DNA of 64,000 bases. It comes from Triticum aestivum (Eukaryota; Streptophyta; Magnoliopsida; Poales; Poaceae). Made by a program: the position numbers and the translations under genes. The notes beneath the pieces are model-generated. The model did no database searches and had not been told where the DNA came from. It saw only the letters and a program-made list of their open reading frames with translations. Below are positions 45,003-55,139 of this stretch, piece by piece. The stretch is from positions 517,035,915-517,099,914 of the forward strand of contig NC_057795.1 in the NCBI RefSeq assembly GCF_018294505.1. Reading direction: 5' to 3'. Within the stretch, counting starts at the first letter, position 1; each line of letters opens with the position of its first letter.

Positions 45003-46200
45003 AAAGACAGGCTTTTAAATACAAGGAAATAAGCTTTTAAAAAACAATGTCTCTCATATAGGTCATTCCGTGCCTCACAGAGTAAACGCCCGTGGCTGTG
45101 CGTAAGACAAAGGTTAGCTTGACTCTATGTAATACCACCGACCATGCCTTTGAGCGCTTCATGCTCGTGCCTGTGACAATTGTGACCCCGCGTAAGACGC
45201 AATCATGCCTCTCTGGTCTGACATACCGTGCCTCCTCTGGTGATAGAGTCAAAGGAATAACATACTATGGACTGTACGTCCAGACCCGAATAACATACTA
45301 TGGACTGTATGTCCGTGCTTTTAAATACAAGGAAATAAGCTTTTAAAAAACAACGTCTCTCATATAGGCCATTCCGTGCCTCACAGAGTAAACGCCCGTG
45401 GCTGTGCATAAGACAAAGGTTAGCGTGACTCTATGTAATACCACCGACCATGCCTTTGAACGCTTCATGCTCGTGCCTGTGACAATTGTGACCCCGCGTA
45501 AAACGCAATCATGCCTCTCTGGTCCGACATAGCGTGCCTCCTCTGGTGATAGAGTCAAAGGAATAACATACTATGGACTGTACGTCCACACCCGAATAAC
45601 ATTCTATGGACTGTACGTCCGTGCTTTTAAATAAAAGGAAATAAGCTTTTAAAAAACAACGTCTCTCATATAGGCCATTCCGTGCCTCACAGAGTAAACG
45701 CCCGTGGCTGTGCGTGAGACAAAGGTTAGCGTGACTCTATGTAATACCACCGACCATGCCTTTGAGCGCTTCATGCCCGTGCCTGTGACAATTGTGACCC
45801 CGCGTAAAACGCAATCATGCCTCTCTGGTCCGACATAGCGTGCCTCCTCTGGTGATAGAGTCAAAGGAATAACATACTATGGACTGTACGTCCACACCCG
45901 AATAACATTCTATGGACTGTACGTCCGTGCTTTTAAATAAAAGGAAATAAGCTTTTAAAAAACAACGTCTCTCATATAGGCCATTCCGTGCCTCACAGAG
46001 TAAACGCCCGTGGCTGTGCGTGAGACAAAGGTTAGCGTGACTCTATGTAATACCACCGACCATGCCTTTGAGCGCTTCATGCCCATGCCTGTGACAATTG
46101 TGACCCCGCGTAAAATGCAATCATGCCTCTCTGGTCCGACATACCGTGCCTCCTCTGGTGATAGAGTCAAAGGAATCATTTGGAACACAAAGAGACACGA
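45003..46200. repeat. 306-bp tandem repeat, four units
   Basis: Units repeat at exactly 306-base spacing (AAGCTTTTAAAAAACAA at about 45030, 45336, 45642 and 45948). Units 2 and 3 are nearly identical. Each holds TTCCGTGCCTCACAGAGTAA, CCGTGGCTGTGCGT, GACTCTATGTAATACCACC, CATGCCTCTCTGGTC and GGACTGTACGTCC. Because 306 is a multiple of three, a minus-strand open frame of about 71 codons recurs in every unit; I treat it as a by-product. The fourth unit changes at about 46,190 into ATTTGGAACACAAAGAGAC. Confidence 0.93.
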
Positions 46201-46560
46201 ACATAGACCCGAACTGTTCTACATGCCTGTGTGGCATGTTGGACAGTGCGTTACAATGCCGAAGGGAGGACCGTGTGTCTGGTTCGTGACAAGCCGTGCC
46301 TCTGCCACGCTTCAACGGTTTTGTCCGTGAGCGTTTCAGCAGAATCATCTGCAAACAGAGGCACGGCCTTGAATCTTGTAGTGTCTTGATTTGTCAACGT
46401 GCCCGTGGAAAATTTTGCTGCTCGCAGAGGGAAGATGACTGTAGGACCGTGCTTGCGGCGTCAAACAAATTCTTCTATTGAATGTGTGCCATAAATAATT
46501 AAAACACGGACGGGCACGCCCGTGCCTGGTCTGCCTCTTCAACCGTGCATCTCGTACCTT
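46200..46560. repeat. degenerate CGTGCCTC words
   Basis: Continuation of the array with GCCGTGCCTCTGCCACG, AGAGGCACGGCCTTG (opposite strand word) and GCACGCCCGTGCCTGGTC. The stretch 46,500-46,560 matches 39,130-39,205 upstream of copy 1. Confidence 0.55.
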
Positions 46561-46798
46561 GTAAGCCGTGGCTCTATTTAATGTTTCAAGCAGCCACCTA
46601 CCTTATACTCGTTACGAGTAGTAATTAACCCCGACCCTCCCGTCAAAAGAAAAAAAGAGGTAATTAATCTGGACCCCTCCGCTCCCCGTCGCGGGTATTT
46701 AAGTCGTTTCATGGATTGACAGGCTGTAATCCATTTCTCCAGATCCACCTCAGTGAGCACTGGTCGTGGGCGGCGCCACCCCTGCAACGGAGGTGGAG
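46561..46798 (+). promoter_or_regulatory. core promoter of F-box copy 3
   Basis: TATTTAAG at 46696-46703, about 100 bases before the ATG, flanked by the same blocks as copy 1 (TTTAATGTTTCAAGCAG, GAGGTAATTAATCTG, CCAGATCCACCTCA). Relative to copy 1, extra sequence (ATACTCGTTACGAGTAG, itself palindromic) lies in between. Confidence 0.65.
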
Positions 46799-48885
46799 AT
46801 GGAAAGCGCTGCTCGTAGGATCAAGAGGTCGAGAGTGGTGCCTCCGGCGACGCCGCCTTCTGGTGGTGTTCTGGTCGTCGGAGGGGATGGAAGCGGCGAC
46901 CGTGCTCCCTCTCGATCCGAGGAGGAAGAAGAGGGATGTCGTGCGGACCGCATCAGCGATCTCGCCGACGGCGTCCTAGGTGAGATCATCTCTCGTCTTC
47001 CCATCAAGGATGGCATCCGTACTCAAATCCTCGCACGTCACTGGCGTCCTTTGCGGTCCATCGCTCCTCTGAATCTCGACTGCCGCGAGATCTCTGTCTC
47101 TCGTCTTTTTAACGATGGAGAAAAAGTTCAAATCGAGACCATATCTCATGTGTCCGCCTTGACCAAGGAGTGCGTTCGAAAATGCTATTCCGGTTGAAAT
47201 CCTGTCTCTGATGCTGTCAGTCTTTCGGAATCCATTCTGTCCGGCCATGCTGGCTCTGTTAGCCGCCTCTGTATCCCGGCGTGCTACCTGCAGTGCAGAC
47301 CCTCCACCGTTGATGCCTGGCTCCGATCCTCGGAGCTGAACAATATCCAGGTTCTTGAGTTCTACTACCTCTGCCCAAGGTTTCTGACGCAAGAGGTAAC
47401 ATTACTGGATCTATGCACTTCATCTACGCCCTTGGCACCAGAGTCCGTGTTTCGGTTTTCTTCCTCTCTCCACACTCTTGCCTTTGCTCTTTGCCAAATA
47501 CCGGACAATTACGTTGGGACGCTTAAGCTACCACTGGTGAAAAGACTCTCGCTTGTGGAAGTTGATATATCAGACGCCTCGCTGCAAAGTATAATCCACT
47601 CTAGTTTCCCTGAACTTGAGTCTCTCCTGTTTGTTTGCAATAGAGGAGGTCGTGGCGTCACAATAAACTCGTCTAACCTTGTAAGCATTGGCATTCGTTG
47701 TCCATTCGGAGAACTCATTATTGAGGATGCCCCTTCGGTTCGACGGTTGATTGTTGATTGTCTGGTCGACGACTGCTCGATAACTGTTGTCTCTGCACCT
47801 AAACTGGAGGCGTTGGGTGAATTCGTGTTCGTGCCCCCCTCGACGCGTCTTGAGGTACTGCCTTTCCTTCATACTAGAACAGAGTTGCACTTGTTCCGAT
47901 GTTTGTTCTATTAATTTGATGGTCTATGTTCTATTCTTCATGCAGAGTCAGGACTTGGAGTTAACCGGTGTCTCTACGTCTGAACCGTATCCATGTCATC
48001 CCACGTGTATTGAGGTATTGAGTTTTCACGATACTTCCAGCTTCACTTTGTTTGTGAGGAAACAAGTTTTATTTCATCCAACCTTTATTCTATTTGTTTT
48101 GTGATCCACCTTCTGTTACTTTTCATCAAGGGTTTGAAGGCAGTCAGTCTAACAAGAATGCGTCAGTCTGTCAAGACCTTGCTTATCTACATGGATTATA
48201 AGGTGGACATTGTCGTTGAATTGCTGCAGTGCTTTCCAAAACTGGAGAACTTGTTTGTCGAGGTGATGATCTTCAGAAATGTGCATACTGAAGTACTCGT
48301 TCTTTTTCAAAATGCTTTTCTTAATTTTGACTGAAATTGATGCACCCGTATCTACACATGATTTATTGTTGGATACATCCATACATAGACAAGTCTATGT
48401 CTAACTTCTTGTTACGGAGGTGGTAGAACTAATTGTTTCATTTGGTTTTTTCATGGTCTGTAACTCTTTTTATAGACGCTAAATATTTTCAACCTATCAT
48501 TTATATTTTAGGGATTGTCAATTTCTCATGGTGAAAAAACAAATGGCGTCGTAAGTATCGGCAGTTTCTCAAACATCACGACATTTGTCTGAAGACAGTA
48601 TCACTGGAAGATTATGTTCGCTCTGGGAGTTACGCTGATTTTGTGATGTTCTTTGTTCTTAGTGCAAAGGATCTGGAGACCATGACCATTAAGTTTTCCT
48701 CCCCTCCCGCAGAGTTCACGGGAGTATTTTACGAAAAGCAACAAAAGGTTCTGGAGTGGCATAGAAGGGCTTCTAAACGTGCACGTCTTAGATTATCATC
48801 AAGTTGCAGCCATGCGCGTCCGCATTTAAGAACGAGGAGTATTGAATACCTGGATTTGACGGTTTCGTTCAAGTGTGGATGCTGA
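46799..48885 (+). pseudogene. F-box/LRR/FBD gene copy 3, one stop and one frameshift
   Basis: ATG at 46799 ([12 protein letters not shown]). Exons are 46799-47854 (1056 bp, one frame), 47946-48014 (69 bp), 48131-48262 (132 bp) and 48512-48885. The F-box reads [24 protein letters not shown]-like segments include LNNIQVLEFYYLCP, LKLPLVKRLSLVEVDI and SIIHSSFPELESLLFV. Lesions: in-frame TGA at 47195-47197 (KCYSG, stop, NPVSDAVSL), and a one-base loss in the A-run at the start of exon 4 relative to copy 1. The FBD end is otherwise intact (KHHDICLKTVSLEDY, terminal KCGC). Splice sites are all canonical. The least damaged + strand copy; possibly transcribed. Confidence 0.82.
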
Positions 48886-49380
48886 AATCAAGCCTTGTGT
48901 TACTTGTCCAGGTGTATGGAGTTATTTGTTGTTGCGTTCTCTTTGCATCATGTGTAGGCTTGTCTGAAAGAGGAGTATGGAGTTTTATGTAAACTTTATC
49001 AGAGAACCGTTGTAGTATTTGCACCGTGTGTAGGCTTGTCTGTTTTTTTGTTGTGTGCAGCCATGAAGGAAGTGTGTGGTTTTGCGGCTTTGTGCGGGCC
49101 GAAGGACTATTAAATGTTGTGGCACCAAGGTTAAAATATCTAAAGTAGTTTTAATTTTTCAGTGGAGAAATGCTCGCTATACATGTAACCGTACGTGTGC
49201 TCTATGTACGACAGTGCCTCACGTATGTACCTGTCATGCACAGAATGGATGCACATCCTTGCCTGTGTTGCAGGTAGAGCAGTGCTTCTCGTATGTACTT
49301 GCCATAGACACTGAGGAGTTGCAGTTGAGCCTTGCACTGATGTTGCTGCATTTGAGCCGCTGCACTATTTCTGCTCCTTG
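48886..49380. other. 3' flank of F-box copy 3, no gene
   Basis: TGTGTAGGCTTGTCTG occurs twice (48,954 and 49,030). A few word remnants (CAGTGCCTCACGTATG near 49,213) are present. Nothing else is recognised. Confidence 0.4.
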
Positions 49381-51077
49381 TTCTGTGGTTATAAAAAACG
49401 GCTTGTAAGTTTATTTGGTGGAGTTGTAGAAACAAAGCAAATTTAAGCAGAAGAGATTTTGCTTGTTTAGGTATTTTTATTATTCAGCCGAGAAAATATT
49501 ATAAGGGCGATAGGTTTGTGGGTAAATTCTTGCAGCCGTTTCTTTATGAAGCTGGATGGTGTAAGAATACAACCATGCGTCTCTGCTGCGACACAAGATA
49601 GATGAAAAGAGCTCAAAGCATATAGCTGCCCCCAGCGGTCAACCAAACCTGTTTCGCGGGGCGTTATGTAGTGCCTCTGGTGACCGCACAACCGAGTTTC
49701 TACTTAACAGGCCACACCCAAATGCATCTCGAGGATTCTAGCCATGACACCGCAGACTCACGACCATGCTTTTGACCTGGTCGTGACATTGTGATGTTTG
49801 TTGTGTGCTTGAATAACGTGCCTTCCACACCCACCCTACTGTGCGTGTAGCAAAGAAGCAATGCCAGCTGATAAAGTGCTTTTTCTACTACTAAAAGTAT
49901 GGCCCTCGTTGCTCGACTTCCATTCGTTTGACAGTGGCTCTTTGGTACAGAACTGTGGTTTGCTTTTAAGGACGGTGTCTCTCGGATCGGTCATTCATTG
50001 CCTCACAAAGTAAACAGTGAGGGTTCACATCTGAATCCAATTTTGTTATGTTTCTGCAGTAAACCCTCGAACTTGACTCTGCCTAATACTGAAGTATGCC
50101 TTCATGGGCTTCTCGTCCGTGCCTCTACGTCTAAACGAGTTGACGGAATCATCCGGGAAACAGACACAGGCGAACATGACTCTATATAATACCACACGAT
50201 GCCTTTGTGGATTTGACGCCCGTGGCTGTGATCCTAAGGACTGAAACACTGAAACTCAGGCGAACGTGTTTGCATTTCTATTTCACAAATGGATATAGTG
50301 CCTGGCAGTAGGTTCACGGTGTTTGCTTTGTAAGAATCCTGTGTGACATGTAGAACAGTGCGCACCGTATCACTTCACGGCCGTTGTGTGGTACGTGGCA
50401 AACCGTGCGCTTGCCATGGTCGTGCCCATGTGACAGGCATGATCGTCTGTGTGTTTGCTGACAAACCGTGGTTCACTGAATCATTCGGAACAGAAACACA
50501 AGCACAAGCGAACATGACTCTATTTAATACCACACGATGCCTTTGTGGATTTGACCCCGTGCCTGTGACCCTTATCACTGAAACACAGAAAGTCACAAAC
50601 GTACATAGCCATGTCTGCAGAGAGTTGAAGTCTGTTTAGCTAATGAAATGTGCGGCTTGTGCAATAAACGCATGAACGTGACTCTGCCTAATACCAATGT
50701 ATGCCTCTATGGGCTTCTCGTCCGTGCCTCTCCATCTAAACGAGTCGACGGAATCATTTGGGAAACAGACACACGCGAACATGACTTTGTATACTACCAC
50801 ACGTTGCCTTTGCTGATTTGACGCCCATGCCCGTGACCCTTATCACTGAAACACAGACAGACACAAACATACACAGCCGTGGCTGCAAGAGACTTGAAGC
50901 CCGTTTAGCTAATGAAATGTACGGCATGAGCAAAAGAACATTTAGCCATAGACCGAAATGCCGTGTTCACTGTTGGCAAGGTTACATATTGAGCAAAAAG
51001 GTATGGGCATTGTTTCACCACACTTACGTAAATTCCAAACCGGAAAGTGGCGGCAACATCTCACTCCAAGACTGTTT
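49380..51077. repeat. segmental duplicate of 38,020-39,200 plus word modules
   Basis: The first 600-900 bases match 38,020-38,950 in the same order and orientation, with small indels. TATA-bearing modules follow at about 50,121-50,205 and 50,720-50,815, and partial ones near 50,515. The + strand words are CGTGCCTC. It lies downstream of copies 3 and 4, whereas its partner lies upstream of copy 1. Confidence 0.7.
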
Positions 51078-53044
51078 TCAGCACTTACAAGTGAATGGAT
51101 CCTTTAAATCCAGGTGCTCAACGCATGCGTACCTTAGATCCAAGTTCCCGTGTTTGCAACTTGGCGACAACCTAAGGCAATCATGTTTAGAAGCCTTTTT
51201 GTCCCACTGAAGCACGTCTTGTTGCTGTTTGTAGAATTCTGCCGTGAAGTCTTCCTGACGAAGAAACTTTATCCTCATAGTCTGCAGCTGTGCTGTGTTG
51301 AGAATAAAGAATGTCGCAAATCGAATGCTTTCCTTGCATTGAACATAGCTCTCCAGCGTCAGTGACTTCAGACGAACGTCATGATGGTGCTTGCACAAAC
51401 AGTCATTCACAAGACTTTCTTCATTAGAGGCTATTTCCTGAATAAACATGAAGATTTGAAATGGTTAAGCACCATAAAGAGCGATTCTGCTTTGAGAGCA
51501 AGTGAAGGAATAATTCTATAACCTCTGTTGTGACAAAAGCTTTTATTTAGTTTTGTCTTGATACTTGTCCATGACTATATAGAGCTTTGTCCATTACATA
51601 CAAATGTAAGTGGCGTTTTTGTTGTTGTTGTTGTTGATTGGAGTTCTAAACCATGCATGGTATGTGTTTACAATTTGTGTGAGAAGCATCACCTCGATAT
51701 ACAAGTTCTCCAAGCTTCGGAAGTGTTGAACCAAGGAAAAGACCGCGTGCAGGTCATAATCCATGCTGATAGACAACGTCTTGACAGAATGAACCGCTGT
51801 GGATGTGCTGACCGTCGGCAAACACTTCAAGTGGAATAAAATATAATATTAGTTGAGTAAAGGTTGAATTGCATGGAACTTTTTTGTACCAATGAATGGA
51901 GGTGAAAGTATTGTTGAAAGTCAGTACCTGAATAATTATACGGTCATTTGTGATGTCGGATTCAGAGAAAATATTAGATAATTTGCCCATGACCTGCAGT
52001 TTAGGTGCAGAGGTGATAACTATCCGCAACTTCTTGCAATCACCATCACAAAGCAACCGTTGAAGTGACGAGGCATCTTGTATAACAATTTTCCCATAGA
52101 TACCAGAAATGCCGATGCTCATAAGGGTAGGTGAGTTTATTCTGATGCAATGGTGCCTGACATGTCCAAACAAGCAGCAGAGACTCAAGTGTAGGAGAAG
52201 TAGAGCTGATGATGCTTTGTAATGAGACTTCTGATACATCAACATCTACTAGCGAGAGTCCCCTGAGCAGTGATAGTTTAAGCGCCCATACATAATTATC
52301 TGGTAACTTGCAAGGAGCAAAGGCGATGGTTTGGAGAGAGGAGGAAATCTGAGGGTTTAATGCTGGTGGTGATGGCATGCGCGAAGGGCATGAGAATGGC
52401 CCTATGTCCTGTTCTCTCAAGCATGGTGGGAACAGGTAGTAAAACTCGAGCACCTGGAGATTGTCCAGTCTTGGGGATCGAAGCCAGGCTTCGACTGTGG
52501 AGTGCCTGCAGTGGAGGTAGGACGCCGGAATGCAGAGGCGGTGAACTGCGCTCTGACGGCTGGAGAGGATGGTCTCAGGAAGGTATGGATCATCATACAA
52601 ATTATCTTCACCGGCATGTTCTCCTCTAAAAAAAGTTCCAGTGAATGTTACGCGCTCGAGTTCCTTCGGTGTGGCGGAGTACGCGGTGACCAACTCGAAA
52701 TGTACTTGATCTAGAGGGTTAAAGAGAGGTGGGACAGGGATCTCACGGCAGTCCAGATTCAGAGGAGCAGCGCGCCAAACAGGGCGCCAACGATGTGCGA
52801 GGATTTGAGTACGAACTCCTTCCTCAGTGGACAGACGGGAGATGATCTCACTGAGGACACCGTCCAGGAGGTCATTGATGCGGTCCGGACCAGACTGCTC
52901 TTCTTGATTCTCGGATCCAGTAGGCGCACCATCGCTGCTTCCAGCCGCTACTGCCAAACCACTAGAAGAAGGCATTGACGATGGTGCGAGCCTCGCCCTC
53001 TTGGTGCTCGGGGCATTGGAGCGAACCTCCATCTCCGTCTCCAT
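51078..53044 (-). pseudogene. F-box/LRR/FBD gene copy 4, single frameshift
   Basis: ATG at 53044 (METEMEVRSNAP). Exons are 51928-53044, 51693-51824 (132 bp) and 51078-51437 (360 bp), all GT/AG. The F-box spans residues 54-90 (DRINDLLDGVLSEIISRLS). LRR-like segments are [15 protein letters not shown] and LKLSLLRGLSLVDVDV. The FBD exon includes HHHDVRLKSLTLESY and ends DPFTCKC. Exon 1 is 1,117 bp, one base too many. An insertion near 52,165-52,175, in LLLVWTC where copy 2 reads LLLVCNN, shifts the frame; the continuation (IRINSPTLMSIGISG) is open in the next frame up to the donor. No other lesion is seen, so a sequencing error or an allele with an intact frame is worth excluding. Groups with copy 2. 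Confidence 0.82.
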
Positions 53045-53260
53045 TGCTGGGATCGCGCGACCTGCGAGCGCTGCTTTATGTGGCGTGGATCTGGACAGTC
53101 CAAGAAAGAGGGTGTGGCTAGGGTTTCGAGACCCCCTTGGTCCGCCTTAAATAGCCGGAGACTGGCCTCGGGCGACGAGCCAGACCGGCGTCAGCGGAGG
53201 AGACGTCCATCGGACCCTTGGGTCTCCGTAGCAGCGGCACATGGCGTTCACACCCGAATA
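53045..53260 (-). promoter_or_regulatory. core promoter of F-box copy 4
   Basis: On the minus strand CTATTTAAGG (53145-53154) lies about 100 bases before the ATG, the same TATTTAAG and spacing as in copies 1 and 3. The surrounding sequence is GC-rich. Confidence 0.6.
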
Positions 53261-54410
53261 GCGGCGGCACTAACGTGACTCTGGGTAAGAAACAACCATG
53301 CCTTCGTGGACAGGGCGCCCATGCCTCTCCTTTTGACCAAGTCCACCGACTCATTCGGAATACAATCAGAAAACCTTCGAGCATGACTCTATATAATAGC
53401 ACGCCATGCCTTTGAGGGATGTATGCCCATGCTTGCTTGTGACCCTTGACACTGAAACAGAGATAGCCTCGAACGTCGATGCCTTTATCAAGAAAGAAGC
53501 GTGACGCAACTCGGTACTGAAGTGTGTCTGTATGGATTTCATGTCTGTGCTTTTAAATACAAGGAAACACGCTTTAAAAAAAGTGCCTATCGTACAGGCA
53601 ATTCCGTGCCTCACAGAGTAAACGCCCATGCATCTCGGCCTGGTCGAGTCTCACAGGCCAGCATGATTCTATGTAATACAATCGACCATGCGGAATAAAC
53701 GCATGATTATGACCCTGCGTAATACTAAAGTATGCCTCCATGGGCTTCTCGTCCATGCCTCTCCGTCTGAATGAGTCGACTGAATCATTCGGAACACAAA
53801 CACAACCGAACATGACTCTATATAATACCACATGATGCCTTTGTGGATTTGACGCCTGTGCCTGTGAACCTAATGACTGAAACACAAAGAGTCACAAACA
53901 TACATAAGCATGGCTGCAGAGAGTGCTAGTCTGTGCTTTTAAAAAACGCGCGCCAGTGGTGACATCTGGAATTATTTCTTTGCACTGTGCCTCATCCTCA
54001 TTTTTTTCTGAGATCTTCTCCTCCTCCTCTATTAAGCTCTTGTGTTTTTTGTACGTGCGTAGTGAAGACCTAACCTAAGTGTCTATCTCGTGTCTGGTTT
54101 GTGTAGTAAACGCTCGAACATGACTGTGCCTAATACTGAAGTATGCCTCCATGGGCTTGTCATCCGTGACTCTCCGTCTAAACGAGTCGACGGAATCCTC
54201 CGAAGAACAGGCACAGGCGAACATGACTCTATATAATACCATCCGGAGAAAGTCACAAACGCACATAACCGTGGCTGCAGAGACTTCAAGCCCGTGCAGC
54301 TAATGAAATGTACGGTTTGTGCAATAAACACATGAACGTGATTCTGCCTAATATGAAAGTATGGCTCCATTGGCTTCTTGTCGTGCCTCTTCCAGATCCA
54401 CCTCACCGAA
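53261..54410. repeat. CGTGCCTC word modules
   Basis: Modules at about 53325-53410, 53755-53840 and 54167-54240 end in ACTCTATATAATA(C/G)C. Relics of the 306-bp unit (CTTTTAAATACAAGGAAA, TTCCGTGCCTCACAGAGTAA) are at 53,550-53,640. Words stay in the CGTGCCTC sense on the + strand although the neighbouring gene is on the minus strand. Confidence 0.7.
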
Positions 54411-54411
54411 C

Positions 54412-54568
54412 AATGGTTGTAGGCGGCGCGACAACAACAATGGAGGTGGAGATGGAATGCGCTGCTCGTAGTACCAAGACGTCTAGAGTGGATCCACCGG
54501 TGATGCCGCCTTCTTGTTGTGTGCTTGTCGTCAGAGGAGAAGGAAGAGGCGACTGTGCTCCCTCTTGA
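54412..54568 (+). pseudogene. 5' fragment of an F-box/FBD gene (copy 5)
   Basis: It is preceded by AGATCCACCTCACCGAACAA, as before copies 1 and 3. It encodes MEVEMECAARSTKTSRVDPP and VLVVRGEGRGDCAPS, matching the first 50 residues of copy 3, then a TGA. Right after that the sequence jumps into CATGACTCCATGTAATACC, a word-module element. The break before the F-box suggests that repeat-mediated rearrangement truncated it. Confidence 0.75.
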
Positions 54569-55134
54569 TTCATGAGCATGACTCCATGTAATACCACCGA
54601 CCACGCCTTTGAGCATTTTATGCCCGTGCCTGTGACTCTTAACACTGAAACACAGACAACCACGATGTCCACCCCTTTATCGAACAATATACGGAGCATC
54701 AAGAAAGAAGCGTGACGCAACTCAATATGGAACCGTGTACGTAGGGAGTTCACGTCCGTGCTTTTAAATATAAGGAAATAAGATTTTAAAAACAGCGTCC
54801 CTCCCATAGGTCATTCCGTGTCTCACAAAGTAAACGCCCGTGGCTGTGCCTAAGACAAAGGATCATCTCCGTGGGCTAAACGCCCGTGGGTCTCCGTCTG
54901 ATAGAGTCACAGGCGAGCGTGACTCTATGCAATACCACCGACCATGCCTTTGAGCTCTTTATGCCCATCCCTGTGACCCTAAACATTGAAACAAATAAAG
55001 GCAGGAATGTCCACGCCTTCATGTGTGCACAAGACATGACTCTGGTTGGTTCAAAAACTTTGGTTGCAGAGATTTGACGTCGGTGATTTTAAAAACAATG
55101 TCTCTGGAACTGGCCATTACGTTAATGTTCATCT
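54569..55134. repeat. word array, end of the family in this window
   Basis: It contains GACTCCATGTAATACCACCG, relics of the 306-bp unit (TTCCGTGTCTCACAAAGTAA near 54,815) and CGTGACTCTATGCAATACC. It stops at the target site of the next LTR element. No gene. Confidence 0.6.
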
Positions 55135-55139
55135 GTACC
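55135..55139. repeat. left target-site duplication (GTACC)
   Basis: GTACC directly before the left LTR is identical to GTACC at 61915-61919 directly after the right LTR. Confidence 0.95.

Noticed and set aside
45037..46188. Minus-strand open frame of about 71 codons recurring in all four 306-bp units
   Set aside because: The repeat period is a multiple of three and the units are nearly identical, so any open frame recurs automatically. No start context, splice site or domain supports it.
47195..47197. TGA in F-box copy 3 as programmed readthrough or selenocysteine
   Set aside because: Land plants lack selenocysteine insertion, and the copy also has an independent frameshift in exon 4.
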